Shown: one piece after another, positions 13,801 to 28,400 of the stretch | Numbering within the stretch: position 1 is the first letter of the stretch | Layout: the number at the start of each line of letters is the position of its first letter | Assembly: GCA_964057225.1 (NCBI GenBank) | Contig: OZ059896.1 | Location: forward strand, 20,890,501 to 20,954,500 | DNA length: 64,000 nt | Origin: Auanema rhodensis | Taxonomy: Eukaryota; Nematoda; Chromadorea; Rhabditida; Rhabditidae | Direction: 5' to 3' | Notes under the pieces: generated by a model | Database searches by the model: none | Seen by the model: only the letters and a program-made list of their open reading frames with translations | What the model was told of the DNA's origin: nothing | Made by a program: the position numbers and the translations under genes

Positions 13801-16800
13801 AAAAGTAGATGTTTTTAGATTCCATTTTTCAAGGCAAAGACGATAGACAATGTTATTCAACGAAAAAATTAATTCTTCAGGGTGAAAATCGAGGATATAA
13901 GTGTGAACTTATATCAGTTGATATCTCGGTGCATTTTCAAGCTAGCGCAAATCTGATAACACAGATCGACGCAGCTTAAAAATCCGCATCGAATGCACTA
14001 TACTACATTGAGAAACGCTTGATACAAAAATTAGTTATGATCGTTTGAAAAATGATGCATTAGTGTATGTTGAGTTTCCATGTACACTCAACATTGCTTC
14101 CAAAAACATTTTGACAAAAATTTTTTCGAAAAATTTCAAAATAATTTAGCAAAAAGTAGATGTTTTTAGATTTCTTTTTTCAAGGCAAAGACGATAGACA
14201 ATGTTATTCAACGAAAAAATTAATTCTTCAGGGTGAAAATCGAGGATATAAGTGTGAACTTATATCAGTTGATATCTCGGTGCATTTTTAAGCTAGCGCA
14301 AATCTGATAACACAGATCGACGCAGCTTAAAAATCCGCATCGAATGCACTATACTACATTGAGAAACGCTTGATACACAAATTAGTTATGATCGTTTGAA
14401 AAATGATGCATTAGTGTATGTTGAGTTTCCATGTACACTCAACATTGCTTCCAAAAACAGTTTGACAAAAATTTTTTCGAAAAATTTCAAAATAATTTAG
14501 CAAAAAGTAGATGTTTTTAGATTTCTTTTTTCAAGGCAAAGACGATGGACAATGTTATTCAACGAAAAAATTAATTCTTCAGGGTGAAAATCGAGGATAT
14601 AAGTGTGAACTTATATCAGTTGATATCTCGGTGCATTTTTAAGCTAGCGCAAATCTGATAACACAGATCGACGCAGCTTAAAAATCCGCATCGAATGCAC
14701 TATACTACATTGAGAAACGCTTGATACAAAAATTAGTTATGATCGTTTGAAAAATGATGCATTAGTGTATGTTGAGTTTCCATGTACACTCAACATTGCT
14801 TCCAAAAACATTTTGACAAAAATTTTTTCGAAAAATTTCAAAATAATTTAGCAAAAAGTAGATGTTTTTAGATTTCTTTTTTCAAGGCAAAGACGATGGA
14901 CAATGTTATTCAACGAAAAAATTAATTCTTCAGGGTGAAAATCGAGGATATAAGTGTGAACTTATATCAGTTGATATCTCGGTGCATTTTTAAGCTAGCG
15001 CAAATCTGATAACACAGATCGACGCAGCTTAAAAATCCGCATCGAATGCACTATACTACATTGAGAAACGCTTGATACAAAAATTAGTTATGATCGTTTG
15101 AAAAATGATGCATTAGTGTATGTTGAGTTTCCATGTACACTCAACATTGCTTCCAAAAACATTTTGACAAAAATTTTTTCGAAAAATTTCAAAATAATTT
15201 AGCAAAAAGTAGATGTTTTTAGATTTCTTTTTTCAAGGCAAAGACGATAGACAATGTTATTCAACGAAAAAATTAATTCTTCAGGGTGAAAATCGAGGAT
15301 ATAAGTGTGAACTTATATCAGTTGATATCTCGGTGCATTTTTAAGCTAGCGCAAATCTGATAACACAGATCGACGCAGCTTAAAAATCCGCATCGAATGC
15401 ACTATACTACATTGAGAAACGCTTAATACACAAATTAGTTATGATCGTTTGAAAAATGATGCATTAGTGTATGTTGAGTTTCCATGTACACTCAACATTG
15501 CTTCCAAAAACAGTTTGACAAAAATTTTTTCGAAAAATTTCAAAATAATTTAGCAAAAAGTAGATGTTTTTAGATTTCTTTTTTCAAGGCAAAGACGATG
15601 GACAATGTTATTCAACGAAAAAATTAATTCTTCAGGGTGAAAATCGAGGATATAAGTGTGAACTTATATCAGTTGATATCTCGGTGCATTTTTAAGCTAG
15701 CGCAAATCTGATAACACAGATCGACGCAGCTTAAAAATCCGCATCGAATGCACTATACTACATCAAGAAACGCTTGATACAAAAATTAGTTATGATCGTT
15801 TGAAAAATGATGCATTAGTGTATGTTGAGTTTCCATGTACACTCAACATTGCTTCCAAAAACATTTTGACAAAAATTTTTTCGAAAAATTTCAAAATAAT
15901 TTAGCAAGAAGTAGATGTTTTTAGATTTCTTTTTTCAAGGCAAAGACGATGGACAATGTTATTCAACGAAAAAATTAATTCTTCAGGGTGAAAATCGAGG
16001 ATATAAGTGTGAACTTATATCAGTTGATATCTCGGTGCATTTTTAAGCTAGCGCAAATCTGATAACACAGATCGACGCAGCTTAAAAATCCGCATCGAAT
16101 GCACTATACTACATTGAGAAACGCTTGATACAAAAATTAGTTATGATCGTTTGAAAAATGATGCATTAGTGTATGTTGAGTTTCCATGTACACTCAACAT
16201 TGCTTCCAAAAACATTTTGACAAAAATTTTTTCGAAAAATTTCAAAATAATTTAGCAAGAAGTAGATGTTTTTAGATTCCATTTTTCAAGGCAAAGACGA
16301 TAGACAATGTTATTCAACGAAAAAATTAATTCTTCAGGGTGAAAATCGAGGATATAAGTGTGAACTTATATCAGTTGATATCTCGGTGCATTTTTAAGCT
16401 AGCGCAAATCTGATAACACAGATCGACGCAGCTTAAAAATCCACATCGAATGCACTTTACTACATTGAGAAACGCTTGATACAAAAATTAGTTATGATCG
16501 TTTGAAAAATGATGCATTAGTGTATGTTGAGTTTCCATGTACACTCAACATTGCTTCCAAAAACATTTTGACAAAAATTTTTTCGAAAAATTCCAAAATA
16601 ATTTAGCAAAAAGTAGATGTTTTTAGATTCCTTTTTTCAAGGCAAAGACGATGGACAATGTTATTCAACGAAAAAATTAATTCTTCAGGGTGAAAATCGA
16701 GGATATAAGTGTGAACTTATATCAGTTGATATCTCGGTGCATTTCTAAGCTAGCGCAAATCTGATAACACAGATCGACGCAGCTTAAAAATTCGCATCGA

Positions 16801-17199
16801 ATGCACTATACTACATTGAGAAACGCTTGATACAAAAATTAGTTATGATCGTTTGAAAAATGATGCATTAGTGTATGTTGAGTTTCCATGTACACTCAAC
16901 ATTGCTTCCAAAAACATTTTGACAAAAATTTTTTCGAAAAATTTCAAAATAATTTAGCAAAAAGTAGATGTTTTTAGATTCCATTTTTCAAGGCAAAGAC
17001 GATAGACAATGTTATTCAACGAAAAAATTAATTCTTCAGGGTGAAAATCGAGGATATAAGTGTGAACTTATATCAGTTGATATCTCGGTGCATTTTCAAG
17101 CTAGCGCAAATCTGATAACACAGATCGACGCAGCTTAAAAATCCGCATCGAATGCACTATACTACATTGAGAAACGCTTGATACAAAAATTAGTTATGA
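10882..17199 (+). repeat. Tandem duplication of a 9-monomer block (units 32-40, 41-49)
   Basis: Unit n and unit n+9 match in subfamily across this stretch. The most specific marks are in units 39 and 48: C96 (AAATTCCAAAATA), T135 with G156, C248/T249 and T295 (AAATTCGCATC), a combination seen only in these two. Units 38 and 47 share G113, A297 and T311, and units 37 and 46 share G113 with G156. Small differences show later divergence or patch conversion: unit 32 has AAACACTT, unit 41 has TGATACACA instead of TAATACACA, and unit 36 has C249 where unit 45 has T249. The copied block is 3159 bp. Confidence 0.85.
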
Positions 17200-20011
17200 T
17201 CGTTTGAAAAATGATGCATTAGTGTATGTTGAGTTTCCATGTACACTCAACATTGCTTCCAAAAACATTTTGACAAAAATTTTTTCGAAAAATTTCAAAA
17301 TAATTTAGCAAAAAGTAGATGTTTTTAGAATCCATTTTTCAAGGCAAAGACGATAGACAATGTTATTCAACGAAAAAATTAATTCTTCAGGGTGAAAATC
17401 GAGGATATAAGTGTGAACTTATATCAGTTGATATCTCGGTGCATTTTTAAGCTAGCGCAAATCTGATAACACAGATCGACGCAGCTTAAAAATCCGCATC
17501 GAATGCACTATACTACATTGAGAAACGCTTAATACACAAATTAGTTATGATCGTTTGAAAAATGATGCATTAGTGTATGTTGAGTTTCCATGTACACTCA
17601 ACATTGCTTCCAAAAACATTTTGACAAAAATTTTTTCGAAAAATTTCAAAATAATTTAGCAAGAAGTAGATGTTTTTAGATTTCTTTTTTCAAGGCAAAG
17701 ACGATGGACAATGTTATTCAACGAAAAAATTAATTCTTCAGGGTGAAAATCGAGGATATAAGTGTGAACTTATATCAGTTGATATCTCGGTGCATTTCTA
17801 AGCTAGCGCAAATCTGATAACACAGATCGACGCAGCTTAAAAATCCGCATCGAATGCACTATACTACATTGAGAAACGCTTGATACAAAAATTAGTTATG
17901 ATCGTTTGAAAAATGATGCATTAGTGTATGTTGAGTTTCCATGTACACTCAACATTGCTTCCAAAAACATTTTGACAAAAATTTTTTCGAAAAATTTCGA
18001 AATAATTTAGCAAAAAGTAGATGTTTTTAGATTCCATTTCTCAAGGCAAAGACGATAGACAATGTTATTCAACGAAAAAATTAATTCTTCAGGGTGAAAA
18101 TCGAGGATATAAGTGTGAACTTATATCAGTTGATATCTCGGTGCATTTCTAAGCTAGCGCAAATCTGATAACACAGATCGACGCAGCTTAAAAATCCGCA
18201 TCGAATGCACTATACTACATTGAGAAACGCTTGATACAAAAATTAGTTATGATCGTTTGAAAAATGATGCATTAGTGTATGTTGAGTTTCCATGTACACT
18301 CAACATTGCTTCCAAAAACATTTTGACAAAAATTTTTTCGAAAAATTTCAAAATAATTTAGCAAAAAGTAGATGTTTTTAGATTCCATTTTTCAAGGCAA
18401 AGACGATAGACAATGTTATTCAACGAAAAAATTAATTCTTCAGGGTGAAAATCGAGGATATAAGTGTAAACTTATATCAGTTGATATCTCGGTGCATTTC
18501 TAAGCTAGCGCAAATCTGATAACACAGATCGACGCAGCTTAAAAATCCGCATCGAATGCACTATACTACATTGAGAAACGCTTGATACAAAAATTAGTTA
18601 TGATCGTTTGAAAAATGATGCATTAGTGTATGTTGAGTTTCCATGTACACTCAACATTGCTTCCAAAAACATTTTGACAAAAATTTTTTCGAAAAATTTC
18701 AAAATAATTTAGCAAAAAGTAGATGTTTTTAGATTCCATTTTTCAAGGCAAAGACGATAGACAATGTTATTCAACGAAAAAATTAATTCTTCAGGGTGAA
18801 AATCGAGGATATAAGTGTGAACTTATATCAGTTGATATCTCGGTGCATTTTTAAGCTAGCGCAAATCTGATAACACAGATCGACGCAGCTTAAAAATCCA
18901 CATCGAATGCACTTTACTACATTGAGAAACGCTTGATACAAAAATTAGTTATGATCGTTTGAAAAATGATGCATTAGTGTATGTTGAGTTTCCATGTACA
19001 CTCAACATTGCTTCCAAAAACATTTTGACAAAAATTTTTTCGAAAAATTTCAAAATAATTTAGCAAAAAGTAGATGTTTTTAGATTCCATTTTTCAAGGC
19101 AAAGACGATAGACAATGTTATTCAACGAAAAAATTAATTCTTCAGGGTGAAAATCGAGGATATAAGTGTAAACTTATATCAGTTGATATCTCGGTGCATT
19201 TTCAAGCTAGCGCAAATCTGATAACACAGATCGACGCAGCTTAAAAATCCGCATCGAATGCACTATACTACATTGAGAAACGCTTGATACAAAAATTAGT
19301 TATGATCGTTTGAAAAATGATGCATTAGTGTATGTTGAGTTTCCATGTACACTCAACATTGCTTCCAAAAACATTTTGACAAAAATTTTTTCGAAAAATT
19401 TCAAAATAATTTAGCAAAAAGTAGATGTTTTTAGATTCCATTTTTCAAGGCAAAGACGATAGACAATGTTATTCAACGAAAAAATTAATTCTTCAGGGTG
19501 AAAATCGAGGATATAAGTGTGAACTTATATCAGTTGATATCTCGGTGCATTTTTAAGCTAGCGCAAATCTGATAACACAGATCGACGCAGCTTAAAAATC
19601 CGCATCGAATGCACTATACTACATTGAGAAACGCTTAATACACAAATTAGTTATGATCGTTTGAAAAATGATGCATTAGTGTATGTTGAGTTTCCATGTA
19701 CACTCAACATTGCTTCCAAAAACAGTTTGACAAAAATTTTTTCGAAAAATTTCAAAATAATTTAGCAAAAAGTAGATGTTTTTAGATTTCTTTTTTCAAG
19801 GCAAAGACGATGGACAATGTTATTCAACGAAAAAATTAATTCTTCAGGGTGAAAATCGAGGATATAAGTGTGAACTTATATCAGTTGATATCTCGGTGCA
19901 TTTTTAAGCTAGCGCAAATCTGATAACACAGATCGACGCAGCTTAAAAATCCGCATCGAATGCACTATACTACATCAAGAAACGCTTGATACAAAAATTA
20001 GTTATGATCGT

Positions 20012-20203
20012 TTGAAAAATGATGCATTAGTGTATGTTGAGTTTCCATGTACACTCAACATTGCTTCCAAAAACATTTTGACAAAAATTTTTTCGAAAAA
20101 TTTCAAAATAATTCAGCAAGAAGTAGATGTTTTTAGATTTCTTTTTTCAAGGCAAAGACGATGGACAATGTTATTCAACGAAAAAATTAATTCTTCAGGG
20201 TGA
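20012..20203 (+). other. 63-codon open frame without ATG in unit 58, probably not a gene
   Basis: The frame opens because TAG at p107 is CAG and p155 is TGG rather than TAG. It begins at a TTG, not an ATG, and ends at TGA p194-196. The same combination is found in units 73 (25277-25468) and 89 (30893-31084). Units 58 and 89 are each preceded by a monomer with CAA instead of TGA at p320, so there the stop-free stretch runs back to TAG at p254 of the previous monomer. I see no in-frame ATG near the beginning and no recognisable domain. The monomer type is informative as a marker, not as a gene. Confidence 0.8.
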
Positions 20204-22464
20204 AAATCGAGGATATAAGTGTGAACTTATATCAGTTGATATCTCGGTGCATTTTTAAGCTAGCGCAAATCTGATAACACAGATCGACGCAGCTTAAAAA
20301 TCCGCATCGAATGCACTATACTACATTGAGAAACGCTTGATACAAAAATTAGTTATGATCGTTTGAAAAATGATGCATTAGTGTATGTTGAGTTTCCATG
20401 TACACTCAACATTGCTTCCAAAAACATTTTGACAAAAATTTTTTCGAAAAATTTCAAAATAATTTAGCAAAAAGTAGATGTTTTTAGATTCCATTTTTCA
20501 AGGCAAAGACGATAGACAATGTTATTCAACGAAAAAATTAATTCTTCAGGGTGAAAATCGAGGATATATGTGTGAACTTATATCAGTTGATATCTCGGTG
20601 CATTTTTAAGCTAGCGCAAATCTGATAACACAGATCGACGCAGCTTAAAAATCCACATCGAATGCACTTTACTACATTGAGAAACGCTTGATACAAAAAT
20701 TAGTTATGATCGTTTGAAAAATGATGCATTAGTGTATGTTGAGTTTCCATGTACACTCAACATTGCTTCCAAAAACATTTTGACAAAAATTTTTTCGAAA
20801 AATTTCAAAATAATTTAGCAAAAAGTAGATGTTTTTAGATTCCTTTTTTCAAGGCAAAGACGATAGACAATGTTATTCAACGAAAAAATTAATTCTTCAG
20901 GGTGAAAATCGAGGATATAAGTGTGAACTTATATCAGTTGATATCTCGGTGCATTTCTAAGCTAGCGCAAATCTGATAACACAGATCGACGCAGCTTAAA
21001 AATCCGCATCGAATGCACTATACTACATTGAGAAACGCTTGATACAAAAATTAGTTATGATCGTTTGAAAAATGATGCATTAGTGTATGTTGAGTTTCCA
21101 TGTACACTCAACATTGCTTCCAAAAACAGTTTGACAAAAATTTTTTCGAAAAATTTCAAAATAATTTAGCAAAAAGTAGATGTTTTTAGATTTCTTTTTT
21201 CAAGGCAAAGACGATGGACAATGTTATTCAACGAAAAAATTAATTCTTCAGGGTGAAAATCGAGGATATAAGTGTGAACTTATATCAGTTGATATCTCGG
21301 TGCATTTTTAAGCTAGCGCAAATCTGATAACACAGATCGACGCAGCTTAAAAATCCGCATCGAATGCACTATACTACATTGAGAAACGCTTGATACAAAA
21401 ATTAGTTATGATCGTTTGAAAAATGATGCATTAGTGTATGTTGAGTTTCCATGTACACTCAACATTGCTTCCAAAAACATTTTGACAAAAATTTTTTCGA
21501 AAAATTTCAAAATAATTTAGCAAAAAGTAGATGTTTTTAGATTTCTTTTTTCAAGGCAAAGACGATGGACAATGTTATTCAACGAAAAAATTAATTCTTC
21601 AGGGTGAAAATCGAGGATATAAGTGTGAACTTATATCAGTTGATATCTCGGTGCATTTTTAAGCTAGCGCAAATCTGATAACACAGATCGACGCAGCTTA
21701 AAAATCCGCATCGAATGCACTATACTACATTGAGAAACGCTTGATACAAAAATTAGTTATGATCGTTTGAAAAATGATGCATTAGTGTATGTTGAGTTTC
21801 CATGTACACTCAACATTGCTTCCAAAAACATTTTGACAAAAATTTTTTCGAAAAATTTCAAAATAATTTAGCAAAAAGTAGATGTTTTTAGATTCCATTT
21901 TTCAAGGCAAAGACGATAAACAATGTTATTCAACGAAAAAATTAATTCTTCAGGGTGAAAATCGAGGATATAAGTGTGAACTTATATCAGTTGATATCTC
22001 GGTGCATTTTTAAGCTAGCGCAAATCTGATAACACAGATCGACGCAGCTTAAAAATCCGCATCGAATGCACTATACTACATTGAGAAACGCTTGATACAA
22101 AAATTAGTTATGATCGTTTGAAAAATGATGCATTAGTGTATGTTGAGTTTCCATGTACACTCAACATTGCTTCCAAAAACATTTTGACAAAAATTTTTTC
22201 GAAAAATTTCAAAATAATTTAGCAAAAAGTAGATGTTTTTAGATTCCATTTTTTAAGGCAAAGACGATAGACAATGTTATTCAACGAAAAAATTAATTCT
22301 TCAGGGTGAAAATCGAGGATATAAGTGTGAACTTATATCAGTTGATATCTCGGTGCATTTTTAAGCTAGCGCAAATCTGATAACACAGATCGACGCAGCT
22401 TAAAAATCCGCATCGAATGCACTATACTACATTGAGAAACGCTTGATACAAAAATTAGTTATGA

Positions 22465-25400
22465 TCGTTTGAAAAATGATGCATTAGTGTATGTTGAGTT
22501 TCCATGTACACTCAACATTGCTTCCAAAAACATTTTGACAAAAATTTTTTCGAAAAATTTCAAAATAATTTAGCAAAAAGTAGATGTTTTTAGATTCCAT
22601 TTTTCAAGGCAAAGACGATAGACAATGTTATTCAACGAAAAAATTAATTCTTCAGGGTGAAAATCGAGGATATAAGTGTGAACTTATATCAGTTGATATC
22701 TCGGTGCATTTTCAAGCTAGCGCAAATCTGATAACACAGATCGACGCAGCTTAAAAATCCGCATCGAATGCACTATACTACATTGAGAAACGCTTGATAC
22801 AAAAATTAGTTATGATCGTTTGAAAAATGATGCATTAGTGTATGTTGAGTTTCCATGTACACTCAACATTGCTTCCAAAAACATTTTGACAAAAATTTTT
22901 TCGAAAAATTTCAAAATAATTTAGCAAAAAGTAGATGTTTTTAGATTCCTTTTTTTAAGGCAAAGACGATAGACAATGTTATTCAACGAAAAAATTAATT
23001 CTTCAGGGTGAAAATCGAGGATATAAGTGTGAACTTATATCAGTTGATATCTCGGTGCATTTTCAAGCTAGCGCAAATCTGATAACACAGATCGACGCAG
23101 CTTAAAAATCCGCATCGAATGCACTATACTACATTGAGAAACGCTTGATACAAAAATTAGTTATGATCGTTTGAAAAATGATGCATTAGTGTATGTTGAG
23201 TTTCCATGTACACTCAACATTGCTTCCAAAAACATTTTGACAAAAATTTTTTCGAAAAATTTCAAAATAATTTAGCAAAAAGTAGATGTTTTTAGATTCC
23301 ATTTTTCAAGGCAAAGACGATAGACAATGTTATTCAACGAAAAAATTAATTCTTCAGGGTGAAAATCGAGGATATAAGTGTGAACTTATATCAGTTGATA
23401 TCTCGGTGCATTTTCAAGCTAGCGCAAATCTGATAACACAGATCGACGCAGCTTAAAAATCCGCATCGAATGCACTATACTACATTGAGAAACGCTTGAT
23501 ACAAAAATTAGTTATGATCGTTTGAAAAATGATGCATTAGTGTATGTTGAGTTTCCATGTACACTCAACATTGCTTCCAAAAACATTTTGACAAAAATTT
23601 TTTCGAAAAATTTCAAAATAATTTAGCAAAAAGTAGATGTTTTTAGATTCCTTTTTTTAAGGCAAAGACGATAGACAATGTTATTAAACGAAAAAATTAA
23701 TTCTTCAGGGTGAAAATCGAGGATATAAGTGTGAACTTATATCAGTTGATATCTCGGTGCATTTTCAAGCTAGCGGAAATCTGATAACACAGATCGACGC
23801 AGCTTAAAAATCCGCATCGAATGCACTATACTACATTGAGAAACGCTTGATACAAAAATTAGTTATGATCGTTTGAAAAATGATGCATTAGTGTATGTTG
23901 AGTTTCCATGTACACTCAACATTGCTTCCAAAAACATTTTGACAAAAATTTTTTCGAAAAATTTCAAAATAATTTAGCAAAAAGTAGATGTTTTTAGATT
24001 CCATTTTTCAAGGCAAAGACGATAGACAATGTTATTCAACGAAAAAATTAATTCTTCAGGGTGAAAATCGAGGATATAAGTGTGAACTTATATCAGTTGA
24101 TATCTCGGTGCATTTTCAAGCTAGCGCAAATCTGATAACACAGATCGACGCAGCTTAAAAATCCGCATCGAATGCACTATACTACATTGAGAAACGCTTG
24201 ATACAAAAATTAGTTATGATCGTTTGAAAAATGATGCATTAGTGTATGTTGAGTTTCCATGTACACTCAACATTGCTTCCAAAAACATTTTGACAAAAAT
24301 TTTTTCGAAAAATTTCAAAATAATTTAGCAAGAAGTAGATGTTTTTAGATTTCTTTTTTCAAGGCAAAGACGGTGGACAATGTTATTCAACGAAAAAATT
24401 AATTCTTCAGGGTGAAAATCGAGGATATAAGTGTGAACTTATATCAGTTGATATCTCGGTGCATTTTTAAGCTAGCGCAAATCTGATAACACAGATCGAC
24501 GCAGCTTAAAAATCCGCATCGAATGCACTATACTACATTGAGAAACGCTTGATACAAAAATTAGTTATGATCGTTTGAAAAATGATGCATTAGTGTATGT
24601 TGAGTTTCCATGTACACTCAACATTGCTTCCAAAAACATTTTGACAAAAATTTTTTCGAAAAATTTCAAAATAATTTAGCAAAAAGTAGATGTTTTTAGA
24701 TTCCATTTTTCAAGGCAAAGACGATAGACAATGTTATTCAACGAAAAAATTAATTCTTCAGGGTGAAAATCGAGGATATAAGTGTGAACTTATATCAGTT
24801 GATATCTCGGTGCATTTTCAAGCTAGCGCAAATCTGATAACACAGATCGACGCAGCTTAAAAATCCGCATCGAATGCACTATACTACATTGAGAAACGCT
24901 TGATACAAAAATTAGTTATGATCGTTTGAAAAATGATGCATTAGTGTATGTTGAGTTTCCATGTACACTCAACATTGCTTCCAAAAACATTTTGACAAAA
25001 ATTTTTTCGAAAAATTTCAAAATAATTTAGCAAAAAGTAGATGTTTTTAGATTCCATTTTTCAAGGCAAAGACGATAGACAATGTTATTCAACGAAAAAA
25101 TTAATTCTTCAGGGTGAAAATCGAGGATATAAGTGTGAACTTATATCAGTTGATATCTCGGTGCATTTTCAAGCTAGCGCAAATCTGATAACACAGATCG
25201 ACGCAGCTTAAAAATCCGCATCGAATGCACTATACTACATTGAGAAACGCTTGATACAAAAATTAGTTATGATCGTTTGAAAAATGATGCATTAGTGTAT
25301 GTTGAGTTTCCATGTACACTCAACATTGCTTCCAAAAACATTTTGACAAAAATTTTTTCGAAAAATTTCAAAATAATTCAGCAAGAAGTAGATGTTTTTA

Positions 25401-28400
25401 GATTTCTTTTTTCAAGGCAAAGACGATGGACAATGTTATTCAACGAAAAAATTAATTCTTCAGGGTGAAAATCGAGGATATAAGTGTGAACTTATATCAG
25501 TTGATATCTCGGTGCATTTTTAAGCTAGCGCAAATCTGATAACACAGATCGACGCAGCTTAAAAATCCGCATCGAATGCACTATACTACATTGAGAAACG
25601 CTTGATACAAAAATTAGTTATGATCGTTTGAAAAATGATGCATTAGTGTATGTTGAGTTTCCATGTACACTCAACATTGCTTCCAAAAACATTTTGACAA
25701 AAATTTTTTCGAAAAATTTCAAAATAATTTAGCAAAAAGTAGATGTTTTTAGATTCCATTTTTCAAGGCAAAGACGATAGACAATGTTATTCAACGAAAA
25801 AATTAATTCTTCAGGGTGAAAATCGAGGATATAAGTGTGAACTTATATCAGTTGATATCTCGGTGCATTTTCAAGCTAGCGCAAATCTGATAACACAGAT
25901 CGACGCAGCTTAAAAATCCGCATCGAATGCACTATACTACATTGAGAAACGCTTGATACAAAAATTAGTTATGATCGTTTGAAAAATGATGCATTAGTGT
26001 ATGTTGAGTTTCCATGTACACTCAACATTGCTTCCAAAAACATTTTGACAAAAATTTTTTCGAAAAATTTCAAAATAATTTAGCAAAAAGTAGATATTTT
26101 TAGATTCCATTTTTCAAGGCAAAGACGATAGACAATGTTATTCAACGAAAAAATTAATTCTTCAGGGTGAAAATCGAGGATATAAGTGTGAACTTATATC
26201 AGTTGATATCTCGGTGCATTTTCAAGCTAGCGCAAATCTGATAACACAGATCGACGCAGCTTAAAAATCCGCATCGAATGCACTATACTACATTGAGAAA
26301 CGCTTGATACAAAAATTAGTTATGATCGTTTGAAAAATGATGCATTAGTGTATGTTGAGTTTCCATGTACACTCAACATTGCTTCCAAAAACATTTTGAC
26401 AAAAATTTTTTCGAAAAATTTCAAAATAATTTAGCAAAAAGTAGATGTTTTTAGATTCCATTTTTCAAGGCAAAGACGATAGACAATGTTATTCAACGAA
26501 AAAATTAATTCTTCAGGGTGAAAATCGAGGATATAAGTGTGAACTTATATCAGTTGATATCTCGGTGCATTTTCAAGCTAGCGCAAATCTGATAACACAG
26601 ATCGACGCAGCTTAAAAATCCGCATCGAATGCACTATACTACATTGAGAAACGCTTGATACAAAAATTAGTTATGATCGTTTGAAAAATGATGCATTAGT
26701 GTATGTTGAGTTTCCATGTACACTCAACATTGCTTCCAAAAACATTTTGACAAAAATTTTTTCGAAAAATTTCAAAATAATTTAGCAAAAAGTAGATGTT
26801 TTTAGATTCCATTTTTTAAGGCAAAGACGATAAACAATGTTATTCAACGAAAAAATTAATTCTTCAGGGTGAAAATCGAGGATATAAGTGTGAACTTATA
26901 TCAGTTGATATCTCGGTGCATTTTCAAGCTAGCGCAAATCTGATAACACAGATCGACGCAGCTTAAAAATCCGCATCGAATGCACTATACTACATTGAGA
27001 AACGCTTGATACAAAAATTAGTTATGATCGTTTGAAAAATGATGCATTAGTGTATGTTGAGTTTCCATGTACACTCAACATTGCTTCCAAAAACATTTTG
27101 ACAAAAATTTTTTCGAAAAATTTCAGAATAATTTAGCAAAAAGTAGATGTTTTTAGATTTCTTTTTTCAAGGCAAAGACGATGGACAATGTTATTCAACG
27201 AAAAAATTAATTCTTCAGGGTGAAAATCGAGGATATAAGTGTGAACTTATATCAGTTGATATCTCGGTGCATTTTTAAGCTAGCGCAAATCTGATAACAC
27301 AGATCGACGCAGCTTAAAAATCCGCATCGAATGCACTATACTACATTGAGAAACGCTTGATACAAAAATTAGTTATGATCGTTTGAAAAATGATGCATTA
27401 GTGTATGTTGAGTTTCCATGTACACTCAACATTGCTTCCAAAAACATTTTGACAAAAATTTTTTCGAAAAATTTCAAAATAATTTAGCAAAAAGTAGATG
27501 TTTTTAGATTCCATTTTTCAAGGCAAAGACGATAGACAATGTTATTCAACGAAAAAATTAATTCTTCAGGGTGAAAATCGAGGATATAAGTGTGAACTTA
27601 TATCAGTTGATATCTCGGTGCATTTTCAAGCTAGCGCAAATCTGATAACACAGATCGACGCAGCTTAAAAATCCGCATCGAATGCACTATACTACATTGA
27701 GAAACGCTTGATACAAAAATTAGTTATGATCGTTTGAAAAATGATGCATTAGTGTATGTTGAGTTTCCATGTACACTCAACATTGCTTCCAAAAACATTT
27801 TGACAAAAATTTTTTCGAAAAATTTCAAAATAATTTAGCAAAAAGTAGATATTTTTAGATTCCATTTTTCAAGGCAAAGACGATAGACAATGTTATTCAA
27901 CGAAAAAATTAATTCTTCAGGGTGAAAATCGAGGATATAAGTGTGAACTTATATCAGTTGATATCTCGGTGCATTTTCAAGCTAGCGCAAATCTGATAAC
28001 ACAGATCGACGCAGCTTAAAAATCCGCATCGAATGCACTATACTACATTGAGAAACGCTTGATACAAAAATTAGTTATGATCGTTTGAAAAATGATGCAT
28101 TAGTGTATGTTGAGTTTCCATGTACACTCAACATTGCTTCCAAAAACATTTTGACAAAAATTTTTTCGAAAAATTTCAAAATAATTTAGCAAAAAGTAGA
28201 TGTTTTTAGATTCCATTTTTCAAGGCAAAGACGATAGACAATGTTATTCAACGAAAAAATTAATTCTTCAGGGTGAAAATCGAGGATATAAGTGTGAACT
28301 TATATCAGTTGATATCTCGGTGCATTTTCAAGCTAGCGCAAATCTGATAACACAGATCGACGCAGCTTAAAAATCCGCATCGAATGCACTATACTACATT

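Larger units (their letters stand above)
1..22464 (+). repeat. Left heterogeneous domain (units 1-64, mostly T249)
   Basis: Most monomers here read GCATTTTTAAGC or GCATTTCTAAGC at p243-254, while the right domain reads GCATTTTCAAGC. Several subfamilies are interleaved. One has G69 with T133, T135 and G156. One has G113. One has T211, A297 and T311, often with T276 as well. One has A332 with C338. One has C320 with A321. Exceptions with C249 include units 1, 9, 36, 40, 49 and 55. The mix suggests older or less recently homogenised DNA than the right domain. No other sequence is present in this stretch. Confidence 0.85.
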
